Notes under the pieces: generated by a model | What the model was told of the DNA's origin: nothing | The model's input: the letters and a program-made list of their open reading frames with translations, nothing else | Databases searched by the model: none | Origin: an uncultured Akkermansia sp. | Lineage (GTDB): Bacteria; Verrucomicrobiota; Verrucomicrobiia; Verrucomicrobiales; Akkermansiaceae | DNA: 51,693 bases | Assembly: GCA_947630815.1 (NCBI GenBank) | Contig: CANRJD010000003.1 | Span: 1-51,693 of the forward strand | Direction: 5' to 3' | Position numbers and translations under genes: made by a program | Part shown: positions 42,543 through 50,781 of the stretch, one piece after another | How the letters are laid out: the number at the start of each line of letters is the position of its first letter | How positions within the stretch are numbered: the stretch's first letter is position 1

Positions 42543-43172
42543 TTAATCACGGCGAAGTTTGCGACCGACAGCCACGGCACCCAGCGCCCCGGCCAGCAGT
42601 GCAAAGCTCAGAATGACAATGCTCATGTTGTAATGGGTGAAGAGCCTCTTGCCCAGCAGGGAGACATCCGATTCGTGATCTTTCATGGAGATAGAGGGCA
42701 GCATCCCTCCGTATTCAGCCGGAGGAGTTTGGGGCTGCGTTGCCTGCTCTTCTCCTGACACTGGGCAAAGCTCATTTGCGTGCTCGATCAGTACATGCAC
42801 CGGGCAACGGCCTCCCGTTGCCCCCGGCAGGCGTAGGGCAGCAGAAGAGATTGTACCGGCCATCATGCCCGCTATCACCACACCGACTATGCAGTAGCAC
42901 CAATGCCCTGCTGCTGGTTGCTCATCTTTTACATTGAGCATCATTACAATGAAGAGGATGAGAACCAAGATAGCCCCGGCATAAATAATGAGCTGCGCTA
43001 TGCCTAGGAACGTCGCTCCGGCGCCAAAAAAGATGGCCGCCACAAAGGCAAGGCAACAGGCCAAACTCAGAGCGCTGGAAACCGGGTTGCGCAAAGCTAC
43101 CACACCCAAGGCGCTCAGGAGCGCTCCAAACGCGAAGACGTAGAACAGTATGGCTTGAATAGCAGGATTCAT
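42543..43172 (-). CDS. nuoJ: NADH-quinone oxidoreductase subunit J
   Basis: 209 residues, longer than the ~165-185 of many NuoJ proteins. The first three helices are canonical (NPVSSALSLACCLAFVAAIFF, QLIIYAGAILVLILFIVMML). Between the fourth and fifth helix there is a ~55-residue hydrophilic, Pro-rich segment (HVLIEHANELCPVSGEEQ, QPQTPPAEYGG) that looks lineage-specific. Role: part of the membrane arm near the quinone channel, with the pi-bulge helix expected in the third segment. Confidence 0.93.
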   Translation of the reverse strand: MNPAIQAILFYVFAFGALLSALGVVALRNPVSSALSLACCLAFVAAIFFGAGATFLGIAQLIIYAGAILVLILFIVMMLNVKDEQPAAGHWCYCIVGVVIAGMMAGTISSAALRLPGATGGRCPVHVLIEHANELCPVSGEEQATQPQTPPAEYGGMLPSISMKDHESDVSLLGKRLFTHYNMSIVILSFALLAGALGAVAVGRKLRRD

Positions 43173-43174
43173 GG

Positions 43175-43741
43175 TTATTTATATTGATTCCATTTATTAA
43201 TGAGACCCTTCTTAGTGCCGCCAAGTTGGTAGAGCTGTTCCTTGCGACGGAGGGCTTGCTTGCGGTTTGTGGGGGTGATGAGATATTCCTTGGACAAGAA
43301 GATAGCTTGCTCCGGACAGACCTCTTGACACATGCCACAATATATGCAGCGCAGCATGTCAATTTCAAACTCCGCGGGAGCCTTTTCTTGTTTGGGCGTG
43401 GGGGAATTAGGATCTACCGTGCCGGGTACAACACGAATGGCACGAGCCGGGCAAATAAACTCGCAGAGCTGGCAGGACACGCAACGCTCGCGTCCGTCCT
43501 CACCACGGACGAGTGTTGGCGCGCCGCGGTAATACGAGGGAAGGTGGGAATCCCAACGCTGCTCCGGGAAGGGCATGCAGGCGCCGATGCCCGCGCCGTT
43601 GAAATCCTTTTTGCTGCGGCTTTTACCGATCAGAGAAAGCACCAAGTGGCGCAGGGTGATGACCAGCCCCCTTGCGAGCTCCACAACGTAAATGCGATCC
43701 AGCAGGGAGAACTTAGGACGCTTAACGGGAATGTATGACAT
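43175..43741 (-). CDS. nuoI: NADH-quinone oxidoreductase subunit I (2 x 4Fe-4S)
   Basis: 188 residues. Two ferredoxin motifs are intact: CVSCQLCEFICPARAI and CIYCGMCQEVCPEQAI, ligating the clusters called N6a and N6b. They pass electrons towards the N2 cluster of NuoB, which is not in this window. A ~15-residue insertion before the second motif (DPNSPTPKQEKAPAEF) is a small variation. Two bases separate it from nuoJ. Confidence 0.96.
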   Translation of the reverse strand: MSYIPVKRPKFSLLDRIYVVELARGLVITLRHLVLSLIGKSRSKKDFNGAGIGACMPFPEQRWDSHLPSYYRGAPTLVRGEDGRERCVSCQLCEFICPARAIRVVPGTVDPNSPTPKQEKAPAEFEIDMLRCIYCGMCQEVCPEQAIFLSKEYLITPTNRKQALRRKEQLYQLGGTKKGLINKWNQYK

Positions 43742-43753
43742 GAGCAGAAAGGG

Positions 43754-45016
43754 TTATTTGACGTAATAGAGGATGAGAGCAGTGAGGATAATATTGGCCA
43801 CAGCGAGTTCGATAAAAACGAGCCAACAAAGCTTCATCACTTGATCCCAGCGAAAGCGCGGGAGTGTCCAGCGCACCCACACGAAAAAGAAGATGAAAGC
43901 GAGCAGTTTAACCAGAAACACGATGAACTGGCAGATCACTGCCACCCACTGGTTCCAGGTTGCCAAGGCCTCATCCGCGCCAAACCCAATGGACCAACCA
44001 CCCAAGAATAGCGTGACGACCATGGCGGAGCCGATAACCATGGCCGCGTATTCGCCCATAAAGAAGGAGGCGAATTTCATGGAAGAGTACTCCGTGTGGT
44101 AACCTCCCACCAGATCCGTTTCACACTCTGCCATGTCGAAGGGTGTGCGATTGGCTTCCGCAAAAATACACGTGGCAAACATGAGGAAGCTGAGAGCCAT
44201 GGGTATCCAGAGGACCCAGCGTTGGATGCTGAGTCCCCCGCCCCAGAGCGGCAGCAGCGTCCAACCATCCGTCGCCTGTGAGGTCACTATCTCCTGCAAA
44301 TTAAGTGTGCCAAATACCATGAGCAGAGGAATGACGGAGAGCCCCATCGCTACCTCGTACGAGATGAGTTGAGCCGTGGCGCGCAGACCGCCCAAGAAAG
44401 GGTACTTGGAGTTGGACGACCAGCCGGCGAGTGTGAGACCATATACCGAAAGTCCGGATATCGCAAACACCCATAGCGGACCGATACTCAGATTGGCCAC
44501 GCACATGGAGATGTCGCCAAAGGTGGTGCTTACCCCGGAGGAAAAGGGTACGACAGCAGCAGCCACCAGCGGCGGCCCAAGTACGAGCATGGGCGCCAGA
44601 ATGAAATAAAATTTGCGCACGTAGGAAGGGGTAATCTCTTGTTTGAGGAAGAGCTTGCCGCCATCCAGACAAGGCTGTATAAGCCCGAAAGTGGGGATTT
44701 CGCGATCAAGGCGCAGCCAGCGACAGAGCCGTGCGATTCGACCATCCGGCGGGCACCCAAAGAAGTGAAGCAGACCGGCAAGCGGTTGCTCCTTTTTGCT
44801 GCCGAAAGGGCGCAGCAGGAAGAGAGGCAATCCTGCACGGTTGGGACCGGGGCGATCTTGAATCCACCCGGCCACGCGGCGCTCTATCCACACGGAGAGT
44901 ACCACAAAAGCCAAAATCACCGCAAACACCAAAGCCAGTTTTGCCACTGTGGTGAGCAGGTAAAACCAAGTCGGGTTGCGCAGTATGTCACAGCACCATG
45001 TCCAGAAGCATTCCAT
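43754..45016 (-). CDS. nuoH: NADH-quinone oxidoreductase subunit H with enlarged TM1-TM2 loop
   Basis: 420 residues against ~325 in the common form. Core sequences are present: ERRVAGWIQDRPGPNRAG, LIQPCLDGGKLFLKQEITP, YFILAPMLVLGPPLVAAAVVPF, LGGLRATAQLISYEVAMGLSVIPLL and EANRTPFDMAECETDLVGGYHTEYSSMKF with the quinone-site acidic residues (given as separate motifs). Between GPNRAG and LIQP, where most NuoH have only a few residues, lie about 45 extra ones including FFGCPPDGRIARLCRWLRLDR. NuoH links the peripheral arm to the proton channels and forms the quinone entry. Confidence 0.94.
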   Translation of the reverse strand: MECFWTWCCDILRNPTWFYLLTTVAKLALVFAVILAFVVLSVWIERRVAGWIQDRPGPNRAGLPLFLLRPFGSKKEQPLAGLLHFFGCPPDGRIARLCRWLRLDREIPTFGLIQPCLDGGKLFLKQEITPSYVRKFYFILAPMLVLGPPLVAAAVVPFSSGVSTTFGDISMCVANLSIGPLWVFAISGLSVYGLTLAGWSSNSKYPFLGGLRATAQLISYEVAMGLSVIPLLMVFGTLNLQEIVTSQATDGWTLLPLWGGGLSIQRWVLWIPMALSFLMFATCIFAEANRTPFDMAECETDLVGGYHTEYSSMKFASFFMGEYAAMVIGSAMVVTLFLGGWSIGFGADEALATWNQWVAVICQFIVFLVKLLAFIFFFVWVRWTLPRFRWDQVMKLCWLVFIELAVANIILTALILYYVK

Positions 45017-45046
45017 GATTATATTGTGCGGGTAGGTTTTCAGATA

Positions 45047-46774
45047 TTAAGATTTTTTAGTGCGCTCGATAAGAGGGATGGTGATCCCAGTTTCGAGAAC
45101 CTGGCGGCCGGAGTTGCCGATATTTGCCCAAGTGACGCCGGAGAGAGCTTCGAATTGCTCGGTCATCTCTTCCAGAATTTCCATGGGGCTGGTAGCGCGA
45201 ACAGCTTTGAGCGGCACGTCGCCACACTCTTGCAGCAGGGCGCGCAGGATATCCCAGTCGGCCCTAGATTCGCCGAGAGGATCAATAGCGCGGTTGAGAC
45301 GCTGAATGCGACCAGTCACATTAATCATCGTGCCGTATTTTTCGGCAAATGTGACACCCGGCAGCACGGCATCCGCCGCCCGCGTTGTGGGGCTCTCGCT
45401 GTGGGCCATCACCAGCAGGTAATCCAAGTTTCGAAGTTGCTCTGCAGGGATTCCGGCCTCAGCCGTCACATCTTCACCGAGTACGATGAGCGAGCGAATT
45501 TTGCCGATCTTGATGCCGCGGACAATGTCGGACAGGGTGCTGCCATCTTTGCCGAGGATGAGTTTGGCGCCGGAGGTGTTAGGGTTGCAGTCAGCCGAGA
45601 TGAGCATGCCATCACCCTCCCCCATGCGCGGGACGATATCCAGAGACTTGACGCTGAGCAGATCTGCCAAGTGTTTCGTGAGGTAGAGCTCTTCGTTGGT
45701 GAGGCGCGCCGAGGCGATGATGGCCAGTTCAGAGCTCTTGCAGCGGCGAAGTTGCTCGGCTGTCGCGCGCAGCAGCGGCTCCCACGTGGCAGGGCGCTGT
45801 TCAGCCCCCTCATCCGTGCGAATAAGGGGGGTAAGCAGCCTCTCCGGGGCATTGATGTACTCGTAGTTGAGGCGATGGCTATCCGGCATCCAGCAGCTGT
45901 TCACCTCATCATTTTGGCGCGGTGTGATGCGGTACACCTGCTGCTCACGAGTCCAGATATTGATGTTGATGCCAGTGCCGCAGTTCACATCAATGGTAGG
46001 CGTGCTCTTCAGGAACCAGACGCGCATCTTGAAGCGGAAATCCTTTGACGTCATGGCACCAACAGGGCAAATATCCACAACGTTCATGGAATAGTTGCTG
46101 TCCAAGGTCTTGCCGGGGTAGCACGCAATGGCGTTGCGTCCGCCGCGGCCTACCACGCCGAGCACTTCCTCCCCCACTATTTCCTTCATGAAACGCACAC
46201 AGCGACGGCAGAGCACGCAACGCTCCTGGTCCAGATTCACACGTGGGCCGATGGAGAGATTTTTTCCCTTTTTAATTTTGCTTTCGGTAAAGCGATGAGT
46301 AAGCCGGCCGTAGTCAGCGGTGTACTCTTGCAGTTTGCACTCACCTGCCTGGTCACAGATGGGGCAGTCCAGCGGGTGGTTGGTAAGCAGGAACTCCAGC
46401 ACGGCGCGGCGAGCTTCGGTGCAGACGGTTCCATTGGTGCGGATGCCCATATTTTCGGCCACCGTGTTGGCGCAGGCCACAATGGCTCGCGGCATCCATT
46501 GGATGGTCTGGTACCCATCGTCATTGTAGGTAGGTGTGGCGCCGGGAGCGAGGCGCGGAGGCATACCTTGCTCCACCAGGCACATGCGGCAGGAGCCCGC
46601 CACGCTCAGCTTGGGATGGTAGCAGAAGCAGGGCACATGCACGCCCACGCTGTTGCAGGCATCGGCGATGCGAGTGCCTTTGGGGAAGCGGTACCAAGTG
46701 CCGTTGATTTGCACATTGACCTTACCTTCGGCGGCGGCCGCGTCCTTCGGCAGTATTTGCTGTTCTGTACTCAT
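45047..46774 (-). CDS. nuoG: NADH-quinone oxidoreductase subunit G, short form
   Basis: 575 residues, much shorter than the ~900 of E. coli NuoG but like the short forms of several phyla. N-terminal [2Fe-2S] domain (CFCYHPKLSVAGSCRMCLVE, then CANTVAENMGIRTNGTVC), His/Cys cluster CPICDQAGECKLQEYT and a ferredoxin-like CVLCRRCVRFMKE. The C-terminal molybdopterin-oxidoreductase-like domain (AEIGIPAEQLRN region, ADAVLPGVTFAEKYGTMINVTGRIQ) is reduced and non-catalytic in this family. It conducts electrons from NuoEF towards NuoI. Confidence 0.94.
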   Translation of the reverse strand: MSTEQQILPKDAAAAEGKVNVQINGTWYRFPKGTRIADACNSVGVHVPCFCYHPKLSVAGSCRMCLVEQGMPPRLAPGATPTYNDDGYQTIQWMPRAIVACANTVAENMGIRTNGTVCTEARRAVLEFLLTNHPLDCPICDQAGECKLQEYTADYGRLTHRFTESKIKKGKNLSIGPRVNLDQERCVLCRRCVRFMKEIVGEEVLGVVGRGGRNAIACYPGKTLDSNYSMNVVDICPVGAMTSKDFRFKMRVWFLKSTPTIDVNCGTGININIWTREQQVYRITPRQNDEVNSCWMPDSHRLNYEYINAPERLLTPLIRTDEGAEQRPATWEPLLRATAEQLRRCKSSELAIIASARLTNEELYLTKHLADLLSVKSLDIVPRMGEGDGMLISADCNPNTSGAKLILGKDGSTLSDIVRGIKIGKIRSLIVLGEDVTAEAGIPAEQLRNLDYLLVMAHSESPTTRAADAVLPGVTFAEKYGTMINVTGRIQRLNRAIDPLGESRADWDILRALLQECGDVPLKAVRATSPMEILEEMTEQFEALSGVTWANIGNSGRQVLETGITIPLIERTKKS

Positions 46775-46790
46775 GGGTCAGCAGTAAAGA

Positions 46791-48200
46791 TTAGTCTTCT
46801 CGGGTCAGGTATTTGCGCGCCTCAGCAGTCTCCGGATTGTGCGGCTTGAAGGCGTTAATGGGCTTGGTAAGCGCCAGGAACTCTTCGCGGAATTTGGTGG
46901 TAAAAGCTTGCACCGGCCATGCGCATGCCTCGCCAAAGGCACAGACGGTGCGACCGCAGATGTTGTCTGCCACACTCTTGAGCAAGTCCACATCTTCCGG
47001 GGAGGCCTTGCCCCGGCAGATGCGTGTGCTCAATTTGAGCATCCACGGATTGCCTTCCCGGCACGGCGTGCATTGCCCGCAGGATTCCCACGCAAAGAAG
47101 CGATTAAGATTGCGTAACATTTCAGGCATGCTGCGCGTGTCGTCCATGACGATGACTCCGCCCGAGCCGCTCATGGAGCCGTGCTGGGCGATGCTATCGA
47201 GATCCATCGGCACATCGAAGATGGCCATTTTGCGGACACTGCCATCAGGGTTGCGACCTTTGAGCGTTTCATCGCAGCGCATCACCTTGGCGCTTGCGCC
47301 GCCGGGGATGATGGCCTTGAAGGTGCGACCCGGCTTCGGACCGCCGCAGATGTCATAGAGCAACTCCCCGTAAGTGATGGAACCTGAAATGATTTCGTAA
47401 TACCCGGGCCTTTGCACATCGCCTGACACGCCAATGATTCGAGTCCCCGGGCTGCGCGTCGCTCCTTCTGCCGCATAGACTTCGCCTCCGCGCATCAGGA
47501 CTTGGCGCACCTGACAGAGCGATTCCACATTGTTGACAATGGTGGGACATCCGTACAGACCGATGGCAGCCGGGAAGAAAGGCGGTTTGATGCGCGGGTA
47601 AGGGCGCACGCCCTCTATCGAGTTGATGAGACCGGTTTCTTCGCCGCAGATGTAAGCGCCGGCGCCGCGGTGAAGGATGATTTTCAGGTCATACCCGCTG
47701 CCGAGAATATCCTTGCCCAAAAAATGGCGCTCCTCTGCCTCAGCTAAAGCTTTTCGCACGATTTTGGCGGCTTCAGGAAACTCCTCACGCATGTAGATGA
47801 CAGCGTAGTGAGCTTGCACGGCATAGCAGGCGATAATCATGCCTTCCAGCAGCTGGTGCGGGTCTTGGTGCACGATGAAGCGATCTTTGAAAGTGCCTGG
47901 CTCCGACTCATCGCAGTTGCACACAAGGTACACGGGTTTGGTGTTGCCCTTTGGAATAAAGGTCCACTTGACGCCGGTTGGGAACCCGGCGCCGCCGCGG
48001 CCGCGTAAGCCGCTTTTCTTTACTTCATCAATGATGGAGGCAGGCTCCATTTTGATGACTTTCTTGAGTGTTTCATAGCCGCCATCCTTGATAAAACAGT
48101 CGATGGATGGATCGTAGCCCACGCGATCGATGTTGCGAAAGATGCGGCGGGTTTCACGCGGGTGGGGTTCGCGCCCCGGTTTGTAAGTGATTTCACTCAT
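46791..48200 (-). CDS. nuoF: NADH-quinone oxidoreductase subunit F (NADH- and FMN-binding)
   Basis: 469 residues. FMN/NADH-binding stretches are clear: GLRGRGGAGFPTGVKWTFIP, YLVCNCDESEPGTFKDR, GAGAYICGEETGLINSIEG and FPAAIGLYGCPTIVNNVES. The [4Fe-4S] N3 site is ESCGQCTPCREG plus a later Cys in CGRTVCAFG. It oxidises NADH and starts the electron chain of complex I. Ten bases separate it from nuoE. Confidence 0.97.
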   Translation of the reverse strand: MSEITYKPGREPHPRETRRIFRNIDRVGYDPSIDCFIKDGGYETLKKVIKMEPASIIDEVKKSGLRGRGGAGFPTGVKWTFIPKGNTKPVYLVCNCDESEPGTFKDRFIVHQDPHQLLEGMIIACYAVQAHYAVIYMREEFPEAAKIVRKALAEAEERHFLGKDILGSGYDLKIILHRGAGAYICGEETGLINSIEGVRPYPRIKPPFFPAAIGLYGCPTIVNNVESLCQVRQVLMRGGEVYAAEGATRSPGTRIIGVSGDVQRPGYYEIISGSITYGELLYDICGGPKPGRTFKAIIPGGASAKVMRCDETLKGRNPDGSVRKMAIFDVPMDLDSIAQHGSMSGSGGVIVMDDTRSMPEMLRNLNRFFAWESCGQCTPCREGNPWMLKLSTRICRGKASPEDVDLLKSVADNICGRTVCAFGEACAWPVQAFTTKFREEFLALTKPINAFKPHNPETAEARKYLTRED

Positions 48201-48210
48201 AGTTGTGTCG

Positions 48211-48792
48211 TCATGCTTTCTTGCTGTATTCCGCTACCAGTTCATCCACCTTCGCTCGATCCATTTGCGAATACAGGGTGTCATTAATCATGATATTAGG
48301 CCCAAAGCCACAAGCAGCCAAGCATTCCACTGCTTCAATGCTCCATAAACCGTCTGCGCTCACTGCCATGGGCTCTTCATCTGTCATCGCCTGCGGATCA
48401 ATGCCGATTTTCTCGCAGATGTAGGCGAGCAGCTCCTCCCCGCCGGACAGGGCGCAGGCAATCGTGTGGCAGACGCGGATGTGCCACTTACCGGGGCAAC
48501 GTGTACGGATACCGGGGTAGAAACTCACGACTCCCTGCACGTGGATGGGTGTGGATTTGCACATTTCAGCGATCCAAAGCACGCTCTGAGGACAGATGTA
48601 TCCATGCTCTTCCTGCACCAAGTGAATGAGCGGCAACACGGTGGATTGCTCCTTGCCTTCCGGGTACATAGCGATGTACTCCTTGGCCTTTTCGGTGAGC
48701 TCCGGGGTCACCTTGAAAGGGGGGTAGTACTTCTCTCCGGGGGACGGTTTAGCCTCTGCAAGGATTGCGATGGCGTCTGGTTGCTCTGTCAT
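48211..48792 (-). CDS. nuoE: NADH-quinone oxidoreductase subunit E (2Fe-2S)
   Basis: 193 residues, thioredoxin-like ferredoxin. The N-terminal part has an extra ~25 residues compared with E. coli NuoE. The core shows GVVSFYPGIRTRCPGKWHIRVCHTIAC and, 35 residues later, CLAACGFGPNIMIND, giving the four Cys for cluster N1a. It forms the NADH dehydrogenase module with NuoF and NuoG. Follows nuoD by 24 bases. Confidence 0.96.
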   Translation of the reverse strand: MTEQPDAIAILAEAKPSPGEKYYPPFKVTPELTEKAKEYIAMYPEGKEQSTVLPLIHLVQEEHGYICPQSVLWIAEMCKSTPIHVQGVVSFYPGIRTRCPGKWHIRVCHTIACALSGGEELLAYICEKIGIDPQAMTDEEPMAVSADGLWSIEAVECLAACGFGPNIMINDTLYSQMDRAKVDELVAEYSKKA

Positions 48793-48816
48793 GGTGATTG
48801 GGTAAGTTGGTTGTTT

Positions 48817-50061
48817 TTAGCGGTCGCATTCGCCCTGCACGAAGTCGAAAGAGCCAAGAATGGCGCCGATATCACTCACCAAGTGTCCCGGCAGCAGTTC
48901 CGGCAGCATGGATAGAGTGCAGAAGGACGGACTGCGCATCTTGAGGCGGTTTGGTGTTCCTCCCCCTTGGGAATCGATGAAGAATCCGAGCTCTCCCTTC
49001 GGGTTTTCCGCGGCGAAAAAGACTTGACCGACCGGGGCATTCACGCTCTGCGTGCTCACCATAAACTGGCGGATGAGTTCCTCCATGCCCTGCAATGCAT
49101 CCTCCTTGCGAGGGAGCACTCCGTACTCGTTCTGCACGCAGATGGGACCTTTCGGCATGTCCTCACACACCTGACGGATGATGCGTACGGACTGCAAGAT
49201 CTCCTCCAATCGTAGCTGGAAGCGTGCGTAACAATCGCCCTCTTGCGCCACCGGCACATCAAACTCATATTTCTCGTAACCAAGGTAAGGGTTGGTTTTG
49301 CGCAAATCACGCTTGACGCCACTGGCGCGGAGATTGGGACCGGTCATGCCGTTTTGCAGAGCCATTTCTCGCGTGATGACGCCCACGCCCACCAGACGAT
49401 CGATGAACACCTTGTTATGCAGCAGCAAGCGCTTGAGATCATCCACCGTCTTTTCTGCCGAGTCGCAGAAGTCAAGTACTTCCTTTTCAAACCCCTTGGG
49501 CAAGTCGCGTGTCATGCCGCCAATGCGCGTGTAGCTGGAGGTAAAGCGTGCCCCGCAGATTTTCTCGTAAAAATTGTGCACCTTTTCTTTCTCTTCGTAG
49601 CAGTAAAGGAAAGCCGTCATGGCTCCCGTGTCCATGGCGTACACACCGAGTCCCAGGAAGTACGAGGAGATGCGTGAAAGCTCGGCGCAGAGCACGCGAA
49701 TAGCTTGTCCGCGTTCCGGAAGCTCCCACCCCAGAAGCTTTTCCACCGCGCAGGCATAGGCAATGTTGTTGCTCATAGGTGCCAGGTAGTCGAAGCGATC
49801 CGTGTACGCCACGAACTGATTGTAGTGACAATTCTCGGCGATTTTTTCCATGCCGCGGTGCAGATAGCCGATCACCGGGTCGCAGCTCACGATCTCTTCC
49901 CCATCTATCACCAGCTTAAGCCGAAGTACCCCGTGCGTTGCCGGGTGCGATGGCCCCATGTTCAGCGTTACCAAATCATGCGGCATATCCGCATCTTCCC
50001 TCAGATATTCTGGCCCGGCTTCAGATGGATTCGGCACTTCTATTACCTTGGTCGTCTTCAT
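48817..50061 (-). CDS. nuoD: NADH-quinone oxidoreductase subunit D
   Basis: 414 residues from ATG 50061. Diagnostic sequences are LVTLNMGPSHPATHGVLRL (quinone-site His), CDPVIGYLHRGMEKIAE, RFDYLAPMSNNIAYACAVEKLLG, TSSYTRIGGMTRDLPKGF and DIGAILGSFDFVQGECDR at the C-terminus. It is a stand-alone NuoD, not a NuoCD fusion. NuoD and NuoB form the quinone-reduction site. Here it is the first gene of the operon: upstream lies a consensus-like promoter, then repeat DNA, so nuoA, nuoB and nuoC must be encoded elsewhere. Confidence 0.96.
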   Translation of the reverse strand: MKTTKVIEVPNPSEAGPEYLREDADMPHDLVTLNMGPSHPATHGVLRLKLVIDGEEIVSCDPVIGYLHRGMEKIAENCHYNQFVAYTDRFDYLAPMSNNIAYACAVEKLLGWELPERGQAIRVLCAELSRISSYFLGLGVYAMDTGAMTAFLYCYEEKEKVHNFYEKICGARFTSSYTRIGGMTRDLPKGFEKEVLDFCDSAEKTVDDLKRLLLHNKVFIDRLVGVGVITREMALQNGMTGPNLRASGVKRDLRKTNPYLGYEKYEFDVPVAQEGDCYARFQLRLEEILQSVRIIRQVCEDMPKGPICVQNEYGVLPRKEDALQGMEELIRQFMVSTQSVNAPVGQVFFAAENPKGELGFFIDSQGGGTPNRLKMRSPSFCTLSMLPELLPGHLVSDIGAILGSFDFVQGECDR

Positions 50062-50103
50062 GATCTGCTTCTGCCCGTTTCGCGCTCGCGCAGGGTCGGG
50101 ACG

Positions 50104-50132
50104 ATTATACTCTCCTCCTCCCGCAATTTCAA
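50104..50132 (-). promoter_or_regulatory. sigma-70-type promoter of the nuoDEFGHIJKLMN operon
   Basis: Minus strand: TTGAAA (50127-50132) and a perfect TATAAT (50104-50109) with the optimal 17-base spacer. The nuoD start codon lies 42 bases after the -10 box, leaving room for a ~35-base leader. A GGAGGAGGAG run sits in the spacer. It is the best promoter match noticed in the window and supports nuoD as the first gene of the transcript. Confidence 0.8.
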
Positions 50133-50342
50133 GCCTAAAGTGAATAGACTCAGAGCAAACACTTTAGAAATTAAATTTGTTATTCACAACCTCCGATTAT
50201 GAACTGCTGTTCATTGATAATGTGTTTATTGAATACGTTTTCCCAAAGAAGTAACGTATGCCGGAGATGAAGCAGAATCAACTCATTTGTCAGAACGTGA
50301 TACGCAGTTTGTCAAATTTGTGCGTCAAAAAGGGGAAAACAG

Positions 50343-50674
50343 CACATACGTCCCAAGAAAAGCACCCCCAATAGGTGATGCAGCAACCATAGGTTGCTGC
50401 CTATGTACGATGTTGGATGTACGATATACGATTCAGGAAATTCCCGCGCTTGCGCGCGAACTTGGCGAAGTTTGCCGTCTTGCTGACTTACTTCCTTTGA
50501 CGCTTCGTCACCACACTGACTTCGCGCCCTGCGGACAGCGCATGCGCGCTGTCCATACACTCTTCCCGTCCGCTGCGCGTGCTCCCTCAACGGGGCCGTC
50601 GGGCGTGTTGTCCATTGGAGACGCATGAGGAATGGGTCGAATGAGCCTAGAGAAGATTTTATTGGGACACGTGT
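50343..50674 (+). repeat. dispersed intergenic repeat, copy F, flanked by 10-bp direct repeats
   Basis: The left end CACATACGTCCCAAGAAAA and the right end TTTTATTGGGACACGTGT form imperfect inverted repeats. The 10 bases GGGAAAACAG occur just before (50333-50342) and just after (50675-50684), as in a target-site duplication. Inside are a hairpin with CAACCATAGGTTG, three diverged TACGAT heptamers (50404-50430), the CCGCGCTTGCGCGCG hairpin and a reversed block of the copy C units. The rest of the gap 50062-50781 holds the nuo promoter and nothing else recognised. Confidence 0.87.
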
Positions 50675-50781
50675 GGGAAAACAGGCGATGGAAAGACGGG
50701 GTTCTGAGTGAGACATGGCCGGAACGCGCACCGCCGCGCCGGTGAAGTGCGACAAATGAGGATGAAGATTTTCTCCCCATT

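Noticed and set aside
44639..46048. 469-codon plus-strand frame opposite nuoH and nuoG
   Set aside because: Antisense to two well-conserved complex I genes. It is a shadow created by codon bias in GC-rich sequence.
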